Assembly (NCBI GenBank): GCA_021234155.1
Contig: JAJEKV010000028.1
Span: 2,752,567 to 2,816,566, forward strand
Length of the DNA stretch: 64,000 nt
Reading direction: 5' to 3'
Source of the DNA: Isoetes taiwanensis
Lineage: Eukaryota > Streptophyta > Lycopodiopsida > Isoetales > Isoetaceae
Within the stretch, counting starts at the first letter, position 1; every line of letters starts with the position of its first letter. Positions 49,061-61,999 of the stretch are shown here, piece by piece. The notes under the pieces are model-generated. The model was not told where the DNA came from. It saw nothing but the letters and a program-made list of their open reading frames with translations, and did not search any database. Made by a program: the position numbers and the translations under genes.

Positions 49061-51400
49061 TTCGACCAAATAAACGTTGCCCTTTTGATCTTTTCCTTTG
49101 CTTGCCGGTATGCATGAGTGTTGTGGAGATGGTTTCATTTAGCTTGGTTTGGTAGTTGAAGTCATTGCAATGCTTCTTTGATCAGTTGCACATCATCTAC
49201 CGCTCTAAGTCTGCAACTCGATTACATGTTGAGAGATGAGTTTGCAGACTAGAACAAGTACTAACGATTAAACTTGAAGAACTGAAAAAGTAATGATGGC
49301 GATGGTTTGTTTGATATGGCAAAGATGCTAATTAGCGTTAAAGAGGTTCAGAAGGCATTGGTAAAGATCATCAAAAAGATTTGTTAGAACGGTTGTTCAT
49401 GCAAGGATCTGATGTGATCTTTCCATGTGTCTCAAGAAGGTTTTGTGGCATTTAACAAACATTGTGCAGTATATGAAAAACGGGTAGCTTCTCTGCTAGG
49501 ATAACTGTTTCTTTTTAATGGCAACCATATGTACTTAGAAATTACAAGAACAGGTAGAACATTGGTAGAGTAGATTATTTTAGCTACATGTTTGTTTGGG
49601 AAGCTACAGAATGTTTGTAATTGCAAAATTAATATGCCATTTACCATACCTTTCTGAATTCAAATTGTAAAAACCTGATGGAACATATTGGGACATATTG
49701 CAACACCGGGCAATAACGTTTTACTCTTTGACGCACTCTCATTGACATTATATCTTCCTCCCAAACAAGAGAGATATGGTTTGGTTGAACATTGTGTGAC
49801 ATATTTGGTTCTAGCATTTTAACATAGACAAATACTTATGCCCAATGATTAATTTTAAATGAAATTGTCTTTACATAGAGAGTTGATTCTACAAATTAAA
49901 TGTTATTTTGAGTTGTAAACCAGAACCGAGAGAGAACAAAAGAGTTGCATTTGATATTAATTGCAAGGAAGGAAGCTGGGTGGAAGGATGGATTGTATCA
50001 TATTATGAATCTTCAAAAAATGTCTCTAATTCATTCAAATAGGTCTTATGTTTAGAAGGTTGTCTTCAACTATAACATAATAATGTACAATGTACTATAG
50101 TTGAAATGATTGGAAGCACACTCGCACGGCAAACTGCTGAAAAGGCATGGTATGGAAGTTGTCTAAAACATAAATATAGATCGTAATGGTTGTATTATTT
50201 GTTATTTGTGTATTCTTTGTTTCAAACATAGATTATTTAGTTGTATTTTGAGTTATATAGTTGGGACAAATGCAAAGTACAAAGTGTGTCCTCCCATTTC
50301 ATTATTTCGGGTCTCATTCATAAATGGTTGGACACATATTTAGTATTTCTAGACTAATGCACGATCTGTCGTATTTTAGACCTATAGTAGCAGTTTATTT
50401 TTGTATGTCTTTTTCTCTTCTAGAGTGATCACAACCGATTTAGATTTTGGAAGTGTACATTCCAGTATAGTACTTGAAGAATATGCTATTATTCACAACA
50501 TGAATGCCTAAGCTAAGCAAAATGCCTTGGACCTCTATCATTACCAAAGATAAAATAATCGATAGTCGCTTAAATGTGTGCCAATATTACTCGTTTTATT
50601 CTTAGCTTAAACGCTTTGGAACGCCCAATCTTATCATTCCTTCCTCTATTTCAATTTAAAAGTTTGGCATTCTCTAATCTCATTATATACATGGTTCTTG
50701 AAATAAACAAGATTGTTTGAAAGTATAATGTGTTTAACAAGTGTTGCCTTATGCAGTGGTTAACTGATTTCTCGTGGGCTCCCTTCCTTGACTTAATTCC
50801 CAAAAGCCCTTTGTATTTTTAAAATTTCCAAAATGCCCTTAAATTTTAAATATTTTTCCAAATAGCCCCGTATATTTTATAGTTCTGAAATTTGTGTGTT
50901 CTTTATTTCACAGGTTGCTAAACTCTTTAGCTGCATTTTGGAAGATAAAGGTAGTTCGTTGTCTACAGAGGATTTCGTTTCTAAATGTTCGGGGTTATGG
51001 TTTTGAATTGATTGTCAAAATATGACTTTAAACTATGATTTAAGCCACTTCACCCTCCGGCCATGGAGGGCAACCCTCTGTGCGCAGCACCTTGTTTTTA
51101 TTGAAATTGTCTAATGACAGTATCATCAATGTATTAACTTTGCATTTATCAATTTCAACAGAGAAAATAATGCTTTATAACAAATGTGTTAAATCTACCC
51201 TGAAAACAAAAATTTGGAAAGGTGGATCCAAAACTTGTGCTCAAAATATACGTAAAAAAATTTGAATTTAACCTTAATGAATACAAAAATACATAATGGT
51301 GGTTCTAATATTATTTCGGGATCAATAGTCACATGGATTTTCAAGGTTAATTTGGAGAACAAATATGCAGTAACATAAAGACAAATATGCAAGTAACAAA
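49061..51400. other. AT-rich intergenic or intronic DNA
   Basis: No gene, no element ends and no open frame above about 75 codons were found. If the sterol-isomerase exon belongs to a living gene, this would be its first intron. I searched by eye for the conserved tryptophan-rich second-helix region of EBP proteins and did not find it. Confidence 0.45.
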
Positions 51401-51404
51401 AGGC

Positions 51405-52205
51405 TCCTTGGGAATCGAACCCAAGCATATCCAAAAAGCCAGGAAATTCAAATCATACTTGTGTTCTTCAAGCCTCCAACATGGCAAAGTTTGCAACATG
51501 TAAGATCAACACATTTTATTCAATTTATAATATGGAACCTCATCTTCCAAAGAAGCTAATACGAAGGAATAATTTGTAGCGCACAACCCATTTCAGCTCT
51601 CCTCTATCAAACCTATTCAGCTACTGTAATCAAGCCAATACATGCCACAAAAGCAAGCTAGTGTAACATCGCATGTTGGACGAGGAGAAAAGCAGGAGAA
51701 CGCATAAGATTGCATAACAACAGAATAAGAAAGTCGACAACTCAAAGGATGTCATAGAGGATCTGTAGCCACGACCTCATCCCTACTCCGTGGAATAATT
51801 GGGAAACTTGCAGTCTGCTCTACAGGAACGTAGAGTCGCTCTTCTGGAGCAATTCACGGGCATTTCAGAAGTGGTTGGACTTGAACTGAAAGAGCTCGAG
51901 GCTTTCGGAAAAAAAGAAGGAGATGATCAATGCTCTTGCCGACATAGATGTAGTCTCCACGCAGGATGTGGTTGATGCTAGCACAAAATTCTAACAGCTC
52001 GTTGAAGAGGACCCCACAGTTCCAATTGTCAACCATGCAAGACTGGAGAAAGATTTATAGGATGGACAAGGAAGGAGCACTCTAGAGCATGAAAAGGATA
52101 ATGGGATCATGAACGAGAACTTCAATAAAAAGAGAGCGGGGAATACACTCGATGAAGATATTAACAAGGAAGCAGAGACCCAGGTGATGAGAAGGAAGTT
52201 GAACA
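51405..52205. other. Unassigned; B-box-like tract and coding-like minus strand
   Basis: CTTGGGTTCGATTCCCAAG (minus strand, about 51408-51426) is a perfect hairpin containing a B-box-like GGTTCGATTCC but has no clear A box. From about 52050 down to 51700 the minus strand has protein-like stretches (GVLFNELLEFCASINHIL, then HGVGMRSWLQILYD in another frame) that I cannot assign. Possibly a decayed gene. Confidence 0.3.
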
Positions 52206-52213
52206 TTGCAACA

Positions 52214-52599
52214 TTCTTTACTGGCATGCCCTTAACCAAATGGGTAAAACCATCTAGACGTTTATGAGTAGTCGCTTCTACCCATTTATGCTGGTATCTC
52301 GAGAATGCGCCACCAAGATCTATTCGAGCGGTCTCCCATGGATCCGTTACAATCTCTCCCACTAGAACTATGCTCGTCCTCGAGCATCACAGTACCATCC
52401 AATGATATATTTCGGGTCATATTTGCCCCCATGGAGACTCGAGCCTTGCTCTGATACCAAATCTAATTTTCCTAATTGACATGCCTTTAACCAACTGGGC
52501 AAAACCATCTAGACATTGATGAGTAGGCGCTTGTACCCATTGTGTCTGGGGAACGCGAAACCAAGATCCACACAAGTAGTCTCCCATGGGTCCGTTACA
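52214..52599 (-). mobile_element. TRIM-like miniature LTR element
   Basis: Two direct repeats of about 138 bases (about 52214-52351 and 52462-52599) share 'ccatctagac', 'tgagta-tcgct', 'ctcccatgg-tccgttaca'. On the minus strand each starts TGTAACGGA. Between them lie only about 110 bases: GCTCTGATACCA (52448-52459), the reverse complement of the iMet primer site, and AATCTCTCCCACTAG (52351-52365), a polypurine tract on the minus strand. That is the whole machinery of a terminal-repeat retrotransposon in miniature, with no coding. Terminal dinucleotides at the inner end are not clear. It could instead be a deletion product of a larger element. Confidence 0.55.
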
Positions 52600-54637
52600 A
52601 ACATGATGAAGAGAAACATAAAGACTATGAGGCAGAAAATGTCTCTTTGAAAATGGGCGCTGCCCTGAATGGTGCGCAGGTGGAACATAATCTGGAAGTC
52701 TAGCCAAAGGAGGTGCGGGCAGAACTATGAAAATTACTCGTAAAATGGACCTCAAATTGGGTGTCCGTCCAATTTGATTTTCTAACCACGTAATTATTTT
52801 ATAATATTAACCTCAAATTGGGCAGATATACAATTTGAGTGCCTAGATGTATGAATAACTTTTTGATGTACGATTATTGCTCTCTATTTTCTTTTATAAG
52901 ATTAACTTTTGTTGGTCTGCCTCTGTTCCATGAATTTATTGATCTTGTTTTTTGCCCTACAATGTCTTAACGGCCCTACTATATTGGACAATCACCTAAT
53001 TTGAGGTGGCCAAATGCCACATCTTTTCCTCTACTCATTTGCCGCAAAGCCAATTTTCTCAGCTTCATGCAACATATTTTAGCTTTATCGGAATAGTTTG
53101 GGATCAAAATGGACCAATGGAAAGTCCATGACAGTCTTGTTTTCCAGAGCCATTTCATGACCTCAAACAATTTGCAAGTCATAACTTCAGGGTTGCAGAT
53201 AACTAGGTTTGTTTAAGTATCCTTTTCTCGTTTTGGTGGATTTGTGAGTACATGGGTCTACTTTATATTTTAAAGCCTCATGCATAAGCTATGGGCTTTG
53301 AGCTTTGAAGTTCTTGTATTGAGATTGGAGATTGAAAGTCTCATGTATGGAGCTATTAAGAAGGCCACCATGTTTTTTTATTTCTCAAGAAACTTCTAGT
53401 GAAGGCTACAAGGCCAATAGATTCGATTCCTCTCAATTTGTTGTTTTTGTTTCTTCAGGTTTGTTTTTTCCTATTTGTTCCCTAGATTTTACAGGAAAAT
53501 GATGGTAGCTCTCTCATAGGTTTATTATAGCGACCAAGTGCCGCACCTATTTAAATGGCACAATAGTTTAATCATTAGTTATAACTTCAGAATTTTGTCG
53601 ATGATTTGTGTACACCATATCTAGTATTTTCAAGAAATAAAAAGGAACCACCTTAGGTGAAGATTCCCCCTATTTTTCCAATTTAAGGCTTGGAAAAAAT
53701 AAATGAAAAAGGCATTATTGTTCACTCCTTATTGTTTTTTTAAGGTCATTAGATCTCAGCACATTCCTTAGAATATGTCAGATCCAAGGTTGGAAAATAT
53801 ACATCTCAAACCCACGTATTAAAAAATGCTCTCTATATGGAAAGTAACACCTATAAAAATATGTTTCAAAAAAAAAAAAAAGAATACATGGCTTTGGACC
53901 AAGTGAACTTAACATAGCGATGCATCCGCAAAAATCGAACATAGCTTTTCAAAGAAGTGGAATTTGTGCAAGCGGTGGAAAACAGCTTCTCCACAAAGCA
54001 AGTGGTTGGATTTGTTGAAGCAAGCAAAGGAATTTGTCAAAGAAGTAGACTGGATTGGTATTGTCCAATCTATCTGGCTCCACAGATCTATCGCTAATCT
54101 AAGCAACCACCAACCTATTGCCTTCCATAGTTGTATCGTGATTATGCAGAGAGCCATTTCTTTCTCCTCAAACAAGAAGGCCACGTGCAAATTCTATTCT
54201 AAATGGGAATCATTAAACACAAGCAAAAATAAAAGGCTAACCTCCCTTTTTTGCTAAACCATTACCATAATCTTACTCCTGCGATAATTTAGCAACCTTA
54301 ATAGCATCTATCTTGTTGATTTGAGTTTTTCGGTCCGGTGAGAAACATTTTTAAAATTTATTCTAAGTTATTTTTCTAAGATTTTAGGGAGTTTGAGTGC
54401 CGGATCAATTTTCGATATTCCAAAAATCGTAGAACGTTTTTGGTCAATATGGGAAATGGGTAAGTGATTGTTATTGTTATAGTGCCGTGCACGTTGATCG
54501 TGACCCAATTAAATGGAAAAAAATGTGGATGGATGGATTGATTCAAGTCGATCCGCATGCGTGATATTTCTTTAATGGATATGTGCGCAAAGTTCGGGTC
54601 CTCCGGCTAAAGCTCAGGCTAAAGCCATGATCTACCG
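52390..54637. repeat. Unit 1 of a 2.2-kb tandem duplication
   Basis: The sequence from CCAATGATATATTTCGGGTC to about 54637 recurs from 54638 onward. The shared landmarks, in order, are the primer-site and LTR of the TRIM-like element, 'ggacaatcacctaatttgaggtggccaaatgccac' (52985), 'gaaaatgatggtagctc' (53500), 'acctatttaaatggcacaatag' (53547) and 'gttcgggtcctccg' (54591). There is no open reading frame conserved between the units, so it is probably non-coding. Confidence 0.92.
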
Positions 54638-55722
54638 TCCAATGATATATTCCGGGTCATATTTGCCCCCATAGAGACTTAAACCTTGCTCTGATACCAA
54701 ATCTAATTTTCCTAATTGACATGCCCTTAACCAACTGGGCAAACCCGTCTAGACATTATGAGTAGTCGCTTGTACCCATGGTGTCTCGGGAACGAAACAC
54801 CAAGATACAAGCAGTCTCCCATGGGTCCATTACAAACATGATGAAGAGAAACATAAAGAATATGAGGCAGAAAATGTCTCTTTGAAAATGGCGCCTCGAA
54901 TGGTGCCAGTGGAACATAACTGGAAGTCTAGCCAAAGGAGGTGTGGTGGAACCATGAAAATTACTAGTAAATGCGGACCTCAAATTGGGTGTCCGGCCCA
55001 ATTTGAGTTTCTAACCACGTAATTATTTTATAATATTAACCTCAAATTGGGCAGGTATACAATTTGAGTGCCTAGATGTATGAATGACTTTTTGATGTAC
55101 GATTATTGCTCTCTATTTTCTTTTATAAGATTAACTTTTGTTGATTCCATGAATTTATTGATTTTGTTTTTGCTCTCCGCAATGTCTTAACGGCCCCGCG
55201 ATATTGGACAATCACCTAATTTGAGGTGGCCAAATGCCACATCTTTTCCTCTACTCATTTGCCACAAAGATAATTTTTCAAACTTCATGCATCATATTTT
55301 AGCTTTATCTAATAGTTTGGGATCAAAATGGACCAATGGAAAGTCCATGATGGGGTCTTGTTTTCCAGAGCCATTTCATGACCTCAAACAGTTTGCAAGT
55401 CATAACTTCATGGTTGCAGATAACTAGGTTTTGTTTAAGTATCCGATTCTGTTTGGTGGATTTATGAGTACATGGGTCATTTTTATATTTTAAAGCCTCA
55501 TGCATAAGCTATGGGCTTTGAGTTTTGAAGTTCTTATATTGAGATTGGAGTTTGAAAGTCTTATGTATGGAGCTATTGAGAAGGCCACCATGTTTTTTTA
55601 TTTCTAAAAACTTCTAGTGAAGGCTACAAGGCCGTATGATTCCTCTCAATTTGTTGTTTTGTTTCTTGCTTTTGTTTTTTCTCTTTGTTCCCTAGATTTC
55701 ACTGAAAAATGATGGTAGCTCG

Positions 55723-57315
55723 TGGACGCCGTAATATATCGACCCTCTGACGTATACATACATGGACTTTCCTCCCATGGCGATCATCTCACCATGAGCG
55801 GGGCCCTCCCTGTTTTCGGGCCATCTATGAAATGAGGCCCGAAGAAGGACACGAAGGGTCATTCGCCCACGCCTTCAATGGGACTCCTACGCCGGAAGCA
55901 TGAATACAAGGGTTAGCACCACGCCATCTAATATACATAAATAACCACCACGAAGGGGGGTGGCGATCCATCCAAAATACCAACGGCATAGAATATGCAT
56001 CTAATCCTAAGAAAACGCCCAAAACCCGTGTTCTACCCCGGCTCAAACTCCGGTGAGGATCGACCGCCATCTACTGGGCCTCAAGAGATCGTGGACCGAG
56101 TCTTGGCATGGCGTTGGGCGGCATAGAACATTGGCTAGGGTTGTCCACTCCATCGCCCCCCGTGCACACTTTGCCGGATGGGTCAATTCATGCTATGGCT
56201 TTGCTATAGCCTTCCTGAGACGCAGTCCAAGGGATCACCCTTTTGAGCCTACTCCGTGTTCATGACGCCGGGTCCGATGAGGCGTGCCTGGGAAGCGTCC
56301 CCTTCCGTAATCCGCAGTGGTTCCATGGGTGAGCTAGAGAATACGCGGCCGCATCAACACCCCCGCGATCCGCAGACTTTACTCACCCTAAATCTACTCA
56401 AAGTGCAAGGTGCTCCATACGGATCACACCTCTACACCCTGGGAGTGTCGGACCCATACCCGCCCCCACGGATCGGGCCATCGGGCCTAGCCCATCAGGA
56501 GTCTCGGGAGCCTTGTATGCTCGCGGGCAAGACCCCACCCCTCATGTCACCACGTGTTCCTTGTCTGGTGCTAAGCCGCACCATAGCATCTAGGACCCCG
56601 GTGGGCTCTTGTGCACAGCCGCATTTAATGGGACTCTGAGGTATTATCTAGGAGCATACTACAATACACGCTCAGAGGTCTCTACCCCGTAATCCCCCGC
56701 TTTAGAGTCGATTTAAACAAAGAACTAACAATCCATCCTTTTTGAGTAGAAACCAGAATCGAATATAAAGAGGCTTGTACAATCAAGGGTTAGTTTCTAT
56801 GATTGAATCACAAAGAGAACGGAGAAACGGACACAACCAGCCGCTATCTAGAATTCACATAGCCACCTACGAATTCGGCTGGACTCATTTCCATGGGGCC
56901 TCCATCTCCACGGGAGTTGAGAATTCATTTGTTGCTTCACACAGGACGATCGTTATGGTGATTCTGCGCAGTGTATGATGGCGCTCAGCTCCGGCCTTCC
57001 TTTGGTCGATCTTCGTGAGTCAATCCTGTGGATAGGGGTCAAGTTGGCATCCAAACTTGGCAACCCCATGCTGCCCAATCGATTGGGGCATGTGGCGCCT
57101 TCCCAAATGGTAATTAGCCTAATTTCCTAGGTTATAGGTTATTATTATTAATGTGTTAAATTAGCATAGCTAATTTAATCCTTTTTTAAGGTAACCCCTA
57201 GGTTGCAATTAAGTTCCCTACCCCCATGGTAGCGTGGTGGACGTGCTTGTATTTGTAATGCGTCCCGTGATAAAACGCGTGATCGGAGACCGTGATAACT
57301 ACATGGAACGCCACA
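55723..57315 (-). repeat. Left (3') LTR of element B
   Basis: Starts TGGACGCCGTAATATAT and ends GGAACGCCACA. The right LTR matches it throughout. A stretch of about 85 bases at 57110-57195 is almost identical in both, whereas CG-rich parts differ by many small changes. Confidence 0.9.
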
Positions 57316-60300
57316 TTCTCCCTCATCATCCGAAGCCTGAGGGAACCTCAACCATATTAATGTTTGGGACGGAGGTCCCATAGCCGGAAGGCATCTCAGT
57401 GCGGCAAAGCGGGCGGTGCCTCGCGATCACAAAGTCTCGGCGCGAGTAGAGTCTCCGCCGGCTCTATGGTCTCTCGACGGAACCGGCGGTGGTGCACCTC
57501 CAAGGAAGCTCGGTAGAGGTGAAGTCGATAAAATCATCCATACAATACCCGCAAGCTCGTAAAAGTACATGGTCTTTTGCGCTTTTTGCGCCATAAACCG
57601 GCCACCATATGATACGCCCAGATAATATCATCCAAGAGAAGGTACTCTTGCCCTTGGTGATAGATAACTGGAAGGCCGTCTAACCCCTCGACAAGCCTAT
57701 AGCTTGTTCACGGCGCCGTGGTAACTCCTCTCGCTAGCTCTTTCCAACGCAAAGTCGCCCATCCCTATATACTCATCATCCCTCCTGAGGATTCCGCAAA
57801 TTTGCCCTTCTCTAGGTGCAAAGTCTCATCCTCAAACGATTGGTCCATGAGGATGGCTAGGGCGAAAAGTAGCTTCCAGATATTGATGCCCCCGATGTTG
57901 GACTCTTCGGCGGTGTTTTCCCCATCTGAGTTTCCCCTTCGGGACGCCATAAGCATGTGTGTCCCCGCCTAACATCTGCGGACTATCTCCCGCCTCCAAA
58001 TACAATTGGGGAGGATCCCCGGAGGAATACACATGAGGAAGGATTTCCTCCGTGTAGAAGTCAAGGAATCTGGTGATCCCGATGCCACGTGATACTTGTG
58101 AGGAGGTCTATGCGTTGGCATAGCAAAGGTTGCAGCAGATCGAAGGGAACTTGTGGATCCCATTTCTCTCCATCATGGTACCAGGCTAGGCAAGGTCGGC
58201 CAGCCATGGCGCTTAGAAGGGAGAGAGAGGAAAAGAAACGTTTGAAATAACCCTTAAGAGTCCCCTTTTAAACTCCTTTTTAAAAAAAAACCGACGCCAA
58301 GACTTTAGTCTATTATTAACATAAAACCATTAAACTTTTTTAATTCAAAATAAAAGTCTCTTTATTAAATATTACAAAAAAAAAAAAAAAAAAAAATATT
58401 TACAAATGCGGACTCCGCAAGTAAGCTAAAGGTTGCTCCCCGCATCCTCACAGGCGGGCTAGATCCTTAGGCATTATGGTGACCCTCTTTGCGTGGATAG
58501 CGCCAAAAGATTGGGCCACCAAAAGTGCCACCAAGTAGGCTTCCCGTGACCTCTTGGGAGCCAAAATTGCAAAGGTCCGAAACGGAGATCGGTCTTGAAA
58601 TTGCGGCGATCCCGCACCAGCCCGAAAAGGTAGCTTCCCGGACGTAAGCTCAGAGACTTCTGAAATTTTGCGGATTTCCCAGAAGGCCGCGATGCAAATT
58701 AGGGTACCTATGAGGCTTCCTCTCAGGCTCGGGCCAGCAAGCGCCCGTTATTGGTGCTGGCACCGTCTTAGCCCCAACAGCTGGTGGGAGCTATCCACCG
58801 CTGCTGCCTCCGGATTAAGACTCGTCTTCTTGCCAAAAGCCCCAGGCGGTCCTTAGTTTCTCTTTATATTGACCTTATGGGCTGGACCCTTCCTAGGTGC
58901 TTACCGGTCGATGCCGGGGTTTGGTCCGCCCACTCAGATCTCCTCCATCTTCGTCCAGCTTTGGTCTTGCCGGTCCCGCTCCTCCTCGCCGAGCTTCTCC
59001 GCTCTTCGGGCTCTCCTCGGATCTTCCCCGAATCTGAGCAAACACTGGGTGCAAAAGACGGCTGATTAAGTTCATTTTTGCATGCGGGTGGACAGACCCA
59101 TGTCTATCCGAATGGTTGTCCGGGTAGTCGATGCTGATGTCGGGGATTTCTCCCCATACAAAGCTGTTGGACTCCTCCCCGCCAATCCGGTATGGGGAAC
59201 CTCAATGGCTCTGCCATCAATGGCCGCAAAGCCGGCCCCCCCAGGTACTCAGATTCCCTTCCACGGGCCGCCGTGTCGGCCCGCATCAATTTCCCGGTGG
59301 TCATCCTCTCGCCAAACCCCCGATACTGGGCCGGCCGCCTCGATATCTTCCTCCTCCGCATGGCCTTCCCCGCCGGGAGGATAAAATTTGATGAGCATCA
59401 TAACCATATCGGGTTGCTCAACAATAGTATAGGGAAGTCGGGCGAAGGTTCGTGGGATGAGGAATGGCTCGAGAAGTGATAGATAGGATATGGAATCCTA
59501 TCGTTGTTCTCAAACTGTTCACCAGCTCATCTAACAAGATATCAATGAGGGCTGGGTCAGTAGCCATGTGCTTGGCAATCATGGCGTAGATCTCCACGAT
59601 GCTCAAGGTAGTTGGATCTGGGGCGCTCTTGGTGATGGCCATAGCGGCGCTATGATGGGGAAAAAAAACGGGTAATGAGGCGGGGATAAGGGATGATTTA
59701 AGGGGGCGCTTAAGATGCACAAGGCACAAGGGCGCAGGAGCAAGGTCCGGCCGGTGGCGATGGCGAGGAGGGCTCAAAGCGTTGAGGCGCTGAAGGAAGC
59801 AAAAGCAAATGACAAGAAATGGTTTGTTAAACGGCCACTTAACTTTTTAAAATTTCAAATTTTTTTCTTATTAACTCGAAATTCTATTATTAAAAAAAAT
59901 ATACGGCTGGAAATACGCGCCACATACGGCTTCTGGTACGATGGCATTATATGGCCTTCCGCCCGACCGGCGCCGTCGAAATGCAAGCGTACCGAAGTTG
60001 ACCGGGCGGGCCAGCGTTGACTGGTCCGACGCAAGGCCGACAAAGATTTCGGCGGATCTTGATCTTGAAGCAGTTTACAAAAGGCAAGCGTTTTACCGAA
60101 GTTTGTTTTGGGCCCCGCCCTTGACCATTTTTCGCCTAGAGTTGATTGTTCTAGGGTAATTCGAGTCGCCCGATCCAATGGAACCATCATCTTCGCCATT
60201 TGAGCCACCCATCGACACCGTTAGGCCTCCAATCTTGGGCCCTCCACTTTAAAGCTACAATTTCTTAACTTAACCTAACACCAAGCCAAACAACAAAGAG

Positions 60301-60411
60301 AACTAACGCCACATTGACTTAGCCTCCCTCCTTACTACCGCAGCTAATACGAAGTTAGTGTTTGCCTGCTATGATTTCGAAAGCAACCGAAATCACGGCT
60401 CGATACCATCG
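57316..60411 (-). other. Interior of element B
   Basis: Mostly GC-rich, with no long frame. A minus-strand frame within 59418-59777 begins MAITKSAPDPTTLSIVEIYA (about 59640) and could be the start of gag, as gag would lie first after the leader; it is low-confidence. A run of 22 A at 58376-58397 sits in an AT-rich pocket. Minus-strand frames at 57765-58163 contain ordinary-looking protein text but no known domain. Confidence 0.55.
60398..60408 (-). other. Primer binding site, element B
   Basis: GCTCGATACCA is the reverse complement of the iMet-tRNA primer site TGGTATCAGAGC with one base missing. It lies three bases from the right LTR. The missing base falls in a CTCTG context, where this sequence often shows small discrepancies. 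Confidence 0.8.
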
Positions 60412-61999
60412 TGACGCCCCGTAATATATACGACCCTGACGATACATACGGGACTTTCCCTCCCATGGCGATCATCTCACCATGAGCGTGGCCCTCCCCT
60501 GTTTCGGGCCATCTATGAAATGAGGCCCCAAGAAGGACACGGCGGGGTCATTTGGCCCACGCCTTCAATGGGATTCCTACGCCGCGGAAGCATGAATACA
60601 AGGGTTAGCACACAAAGACTAATATACATAAATAACCACCACGGCGCGGTGGCACATCCATCCAAAATACCAACGCATAGAATATGCATCTAATCCTAAG
60701 CCCAAAACCCGTGTTCTACCCCTGGCTCAAACTCCGGTGAGGATCGACCGACGGCTGGGCCTCAAGAGATCACGGACCGAGTCTTGGCATGGCGCTATCG
60801 GCATAGAACATTGGCTAGGGTTGTCCACTCCATCCGCCCCCCCCAGTGCACACTTTGCAGATGGGTCAATTCATGCTATGGTTTTGCTATAGCCTTCCCG
60901 AGACGCAGTCCAAGGGATCACCCTTTTGAGCCTACTCCGTGTTCATGACGCTTGGTCCGATGAGGCGGCCGGGGAAGCGCCCCTTCCGTAATCACAGTGG
61001 TTCCATGGGTGAGCTAGAGAATACGCGTGCCGCATCAACCCCCCCGCGATCCGTCTAATTTACTCACCCTAAATCTACTCAAAGTGCAAGGTGCTCCATA
61101 CGGATTACACCTCTACACCTGTGGAGTGTCGGACCCATACCCGCCCCTACGCGGACCGGCTATCATCGCCTAGCCCACTGTAGGAGTCTCAGGAGCCTTG
61201 TATGCTCGTGCAAGACCCCACCCCTCATGTCACCACTGTGTTCCTTGTCTGGTGCTAAGCCAGACCATAGCATCTAGGACCCGGTGGGCTCTTGTGCACA
61301 GGCCGCATTTAATGGGACTCTACAGGGCGCTATCTAGGAGCATACTACAATACACGGCTCAGAGGTCTCTACCCCCGTAATCCCCCCGTTTCAGAGTCAG
61401 ATTTAAACAAAGAACTAACAATCCATCCTTTCAGAGTAGAAACCAGAATCGAATATAAAGAGGCTTGTACAATCAAGGGTTAGTTTCTATGATTGAATCA
61501 CAAAGAGAACAGAGAAACGGACACAACCAAGCGTTATCTAGAATTCACATAGCCACCTACCTGAATTCTGGCTGGACTCATTTCCATGGGGCGCCTCCAT
61601 CTCCTGGGAGTTGAGAATTCAGCTGTTGCTTCACAGGGACGACTGTTATGGTGATTCTCTGCAGTGTATGATGGGCCGGCTCCCCGCCTTCCTTGGTCGA
61701 TCTTCGTGGAGTCAATCCTGTGGATAGGGGTCAAGTTGGCATCCAAACTTGGCAACCCCCATGTCAGCCTAATCGACAAGGGTGTGGCTTCCCAAATGGT
61801 AATTAGCCTAATTTCCTAGGTTATAGGTTATTATTATTAATGTGTTAAATTAGCATAGCTAATTTAATCCTTTTTAAGGTAACCCCCTAGGTTGCAATTA
61901 AGTTCCCCTACCCCCATGGTAGCGTGGTGACGTGCTTGTATTTGTACGTGTCCCGTATAAATACGTGACGGAGACCGTATAACTACATGGAACGTCACA
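60412..61999 (-). repeat. Right (5') LTR of element B
   Basis: Starts TGACGCCCCGTAATATATAC and ends GGAACGTCACA. It is 1,588 bases by my borders, against 1,593 for the left LTR. Confidence 0.9.

Larger units (their letters stand above)
55723..61999 (-). mobile_element. LTR element B, non-autonomous, 6.28 kb
   Basis: Two LTRs of about 1.59 kb flank only 3.1 kb of interior. AGCTC is duplicated on both sides (55717-55721 and 62000-62004), a 5-base target duplication. The primer site lies left of the right LTR (60398-60408) and a polypurine tract right of the left LTR (minus-strand GAGGGAGAA, 57316-57324), so the element is in minus orientation. The interior lacks protease, reverse transcriptase, RNase H and integrase motifs. 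It is LARD-like and would need a partner element. Long LTRs, short interior and shared blocks place it in one family with element A. Confidence 0.88.

Noticed and set aside
51408-51426. A tRNA gene around the GGTTCGATTCC tract
   Set aside because: There is no A box at the right distance and no cloverleaf. The perfect hairpin alone is not enough.
52979-54190. A gene in the 2.2-kb duplicated unit
   Set aside because: Open frames in unit 1 are not preserved in unit 2 despite high DNA similarity, so there is no sign of coding constraint.
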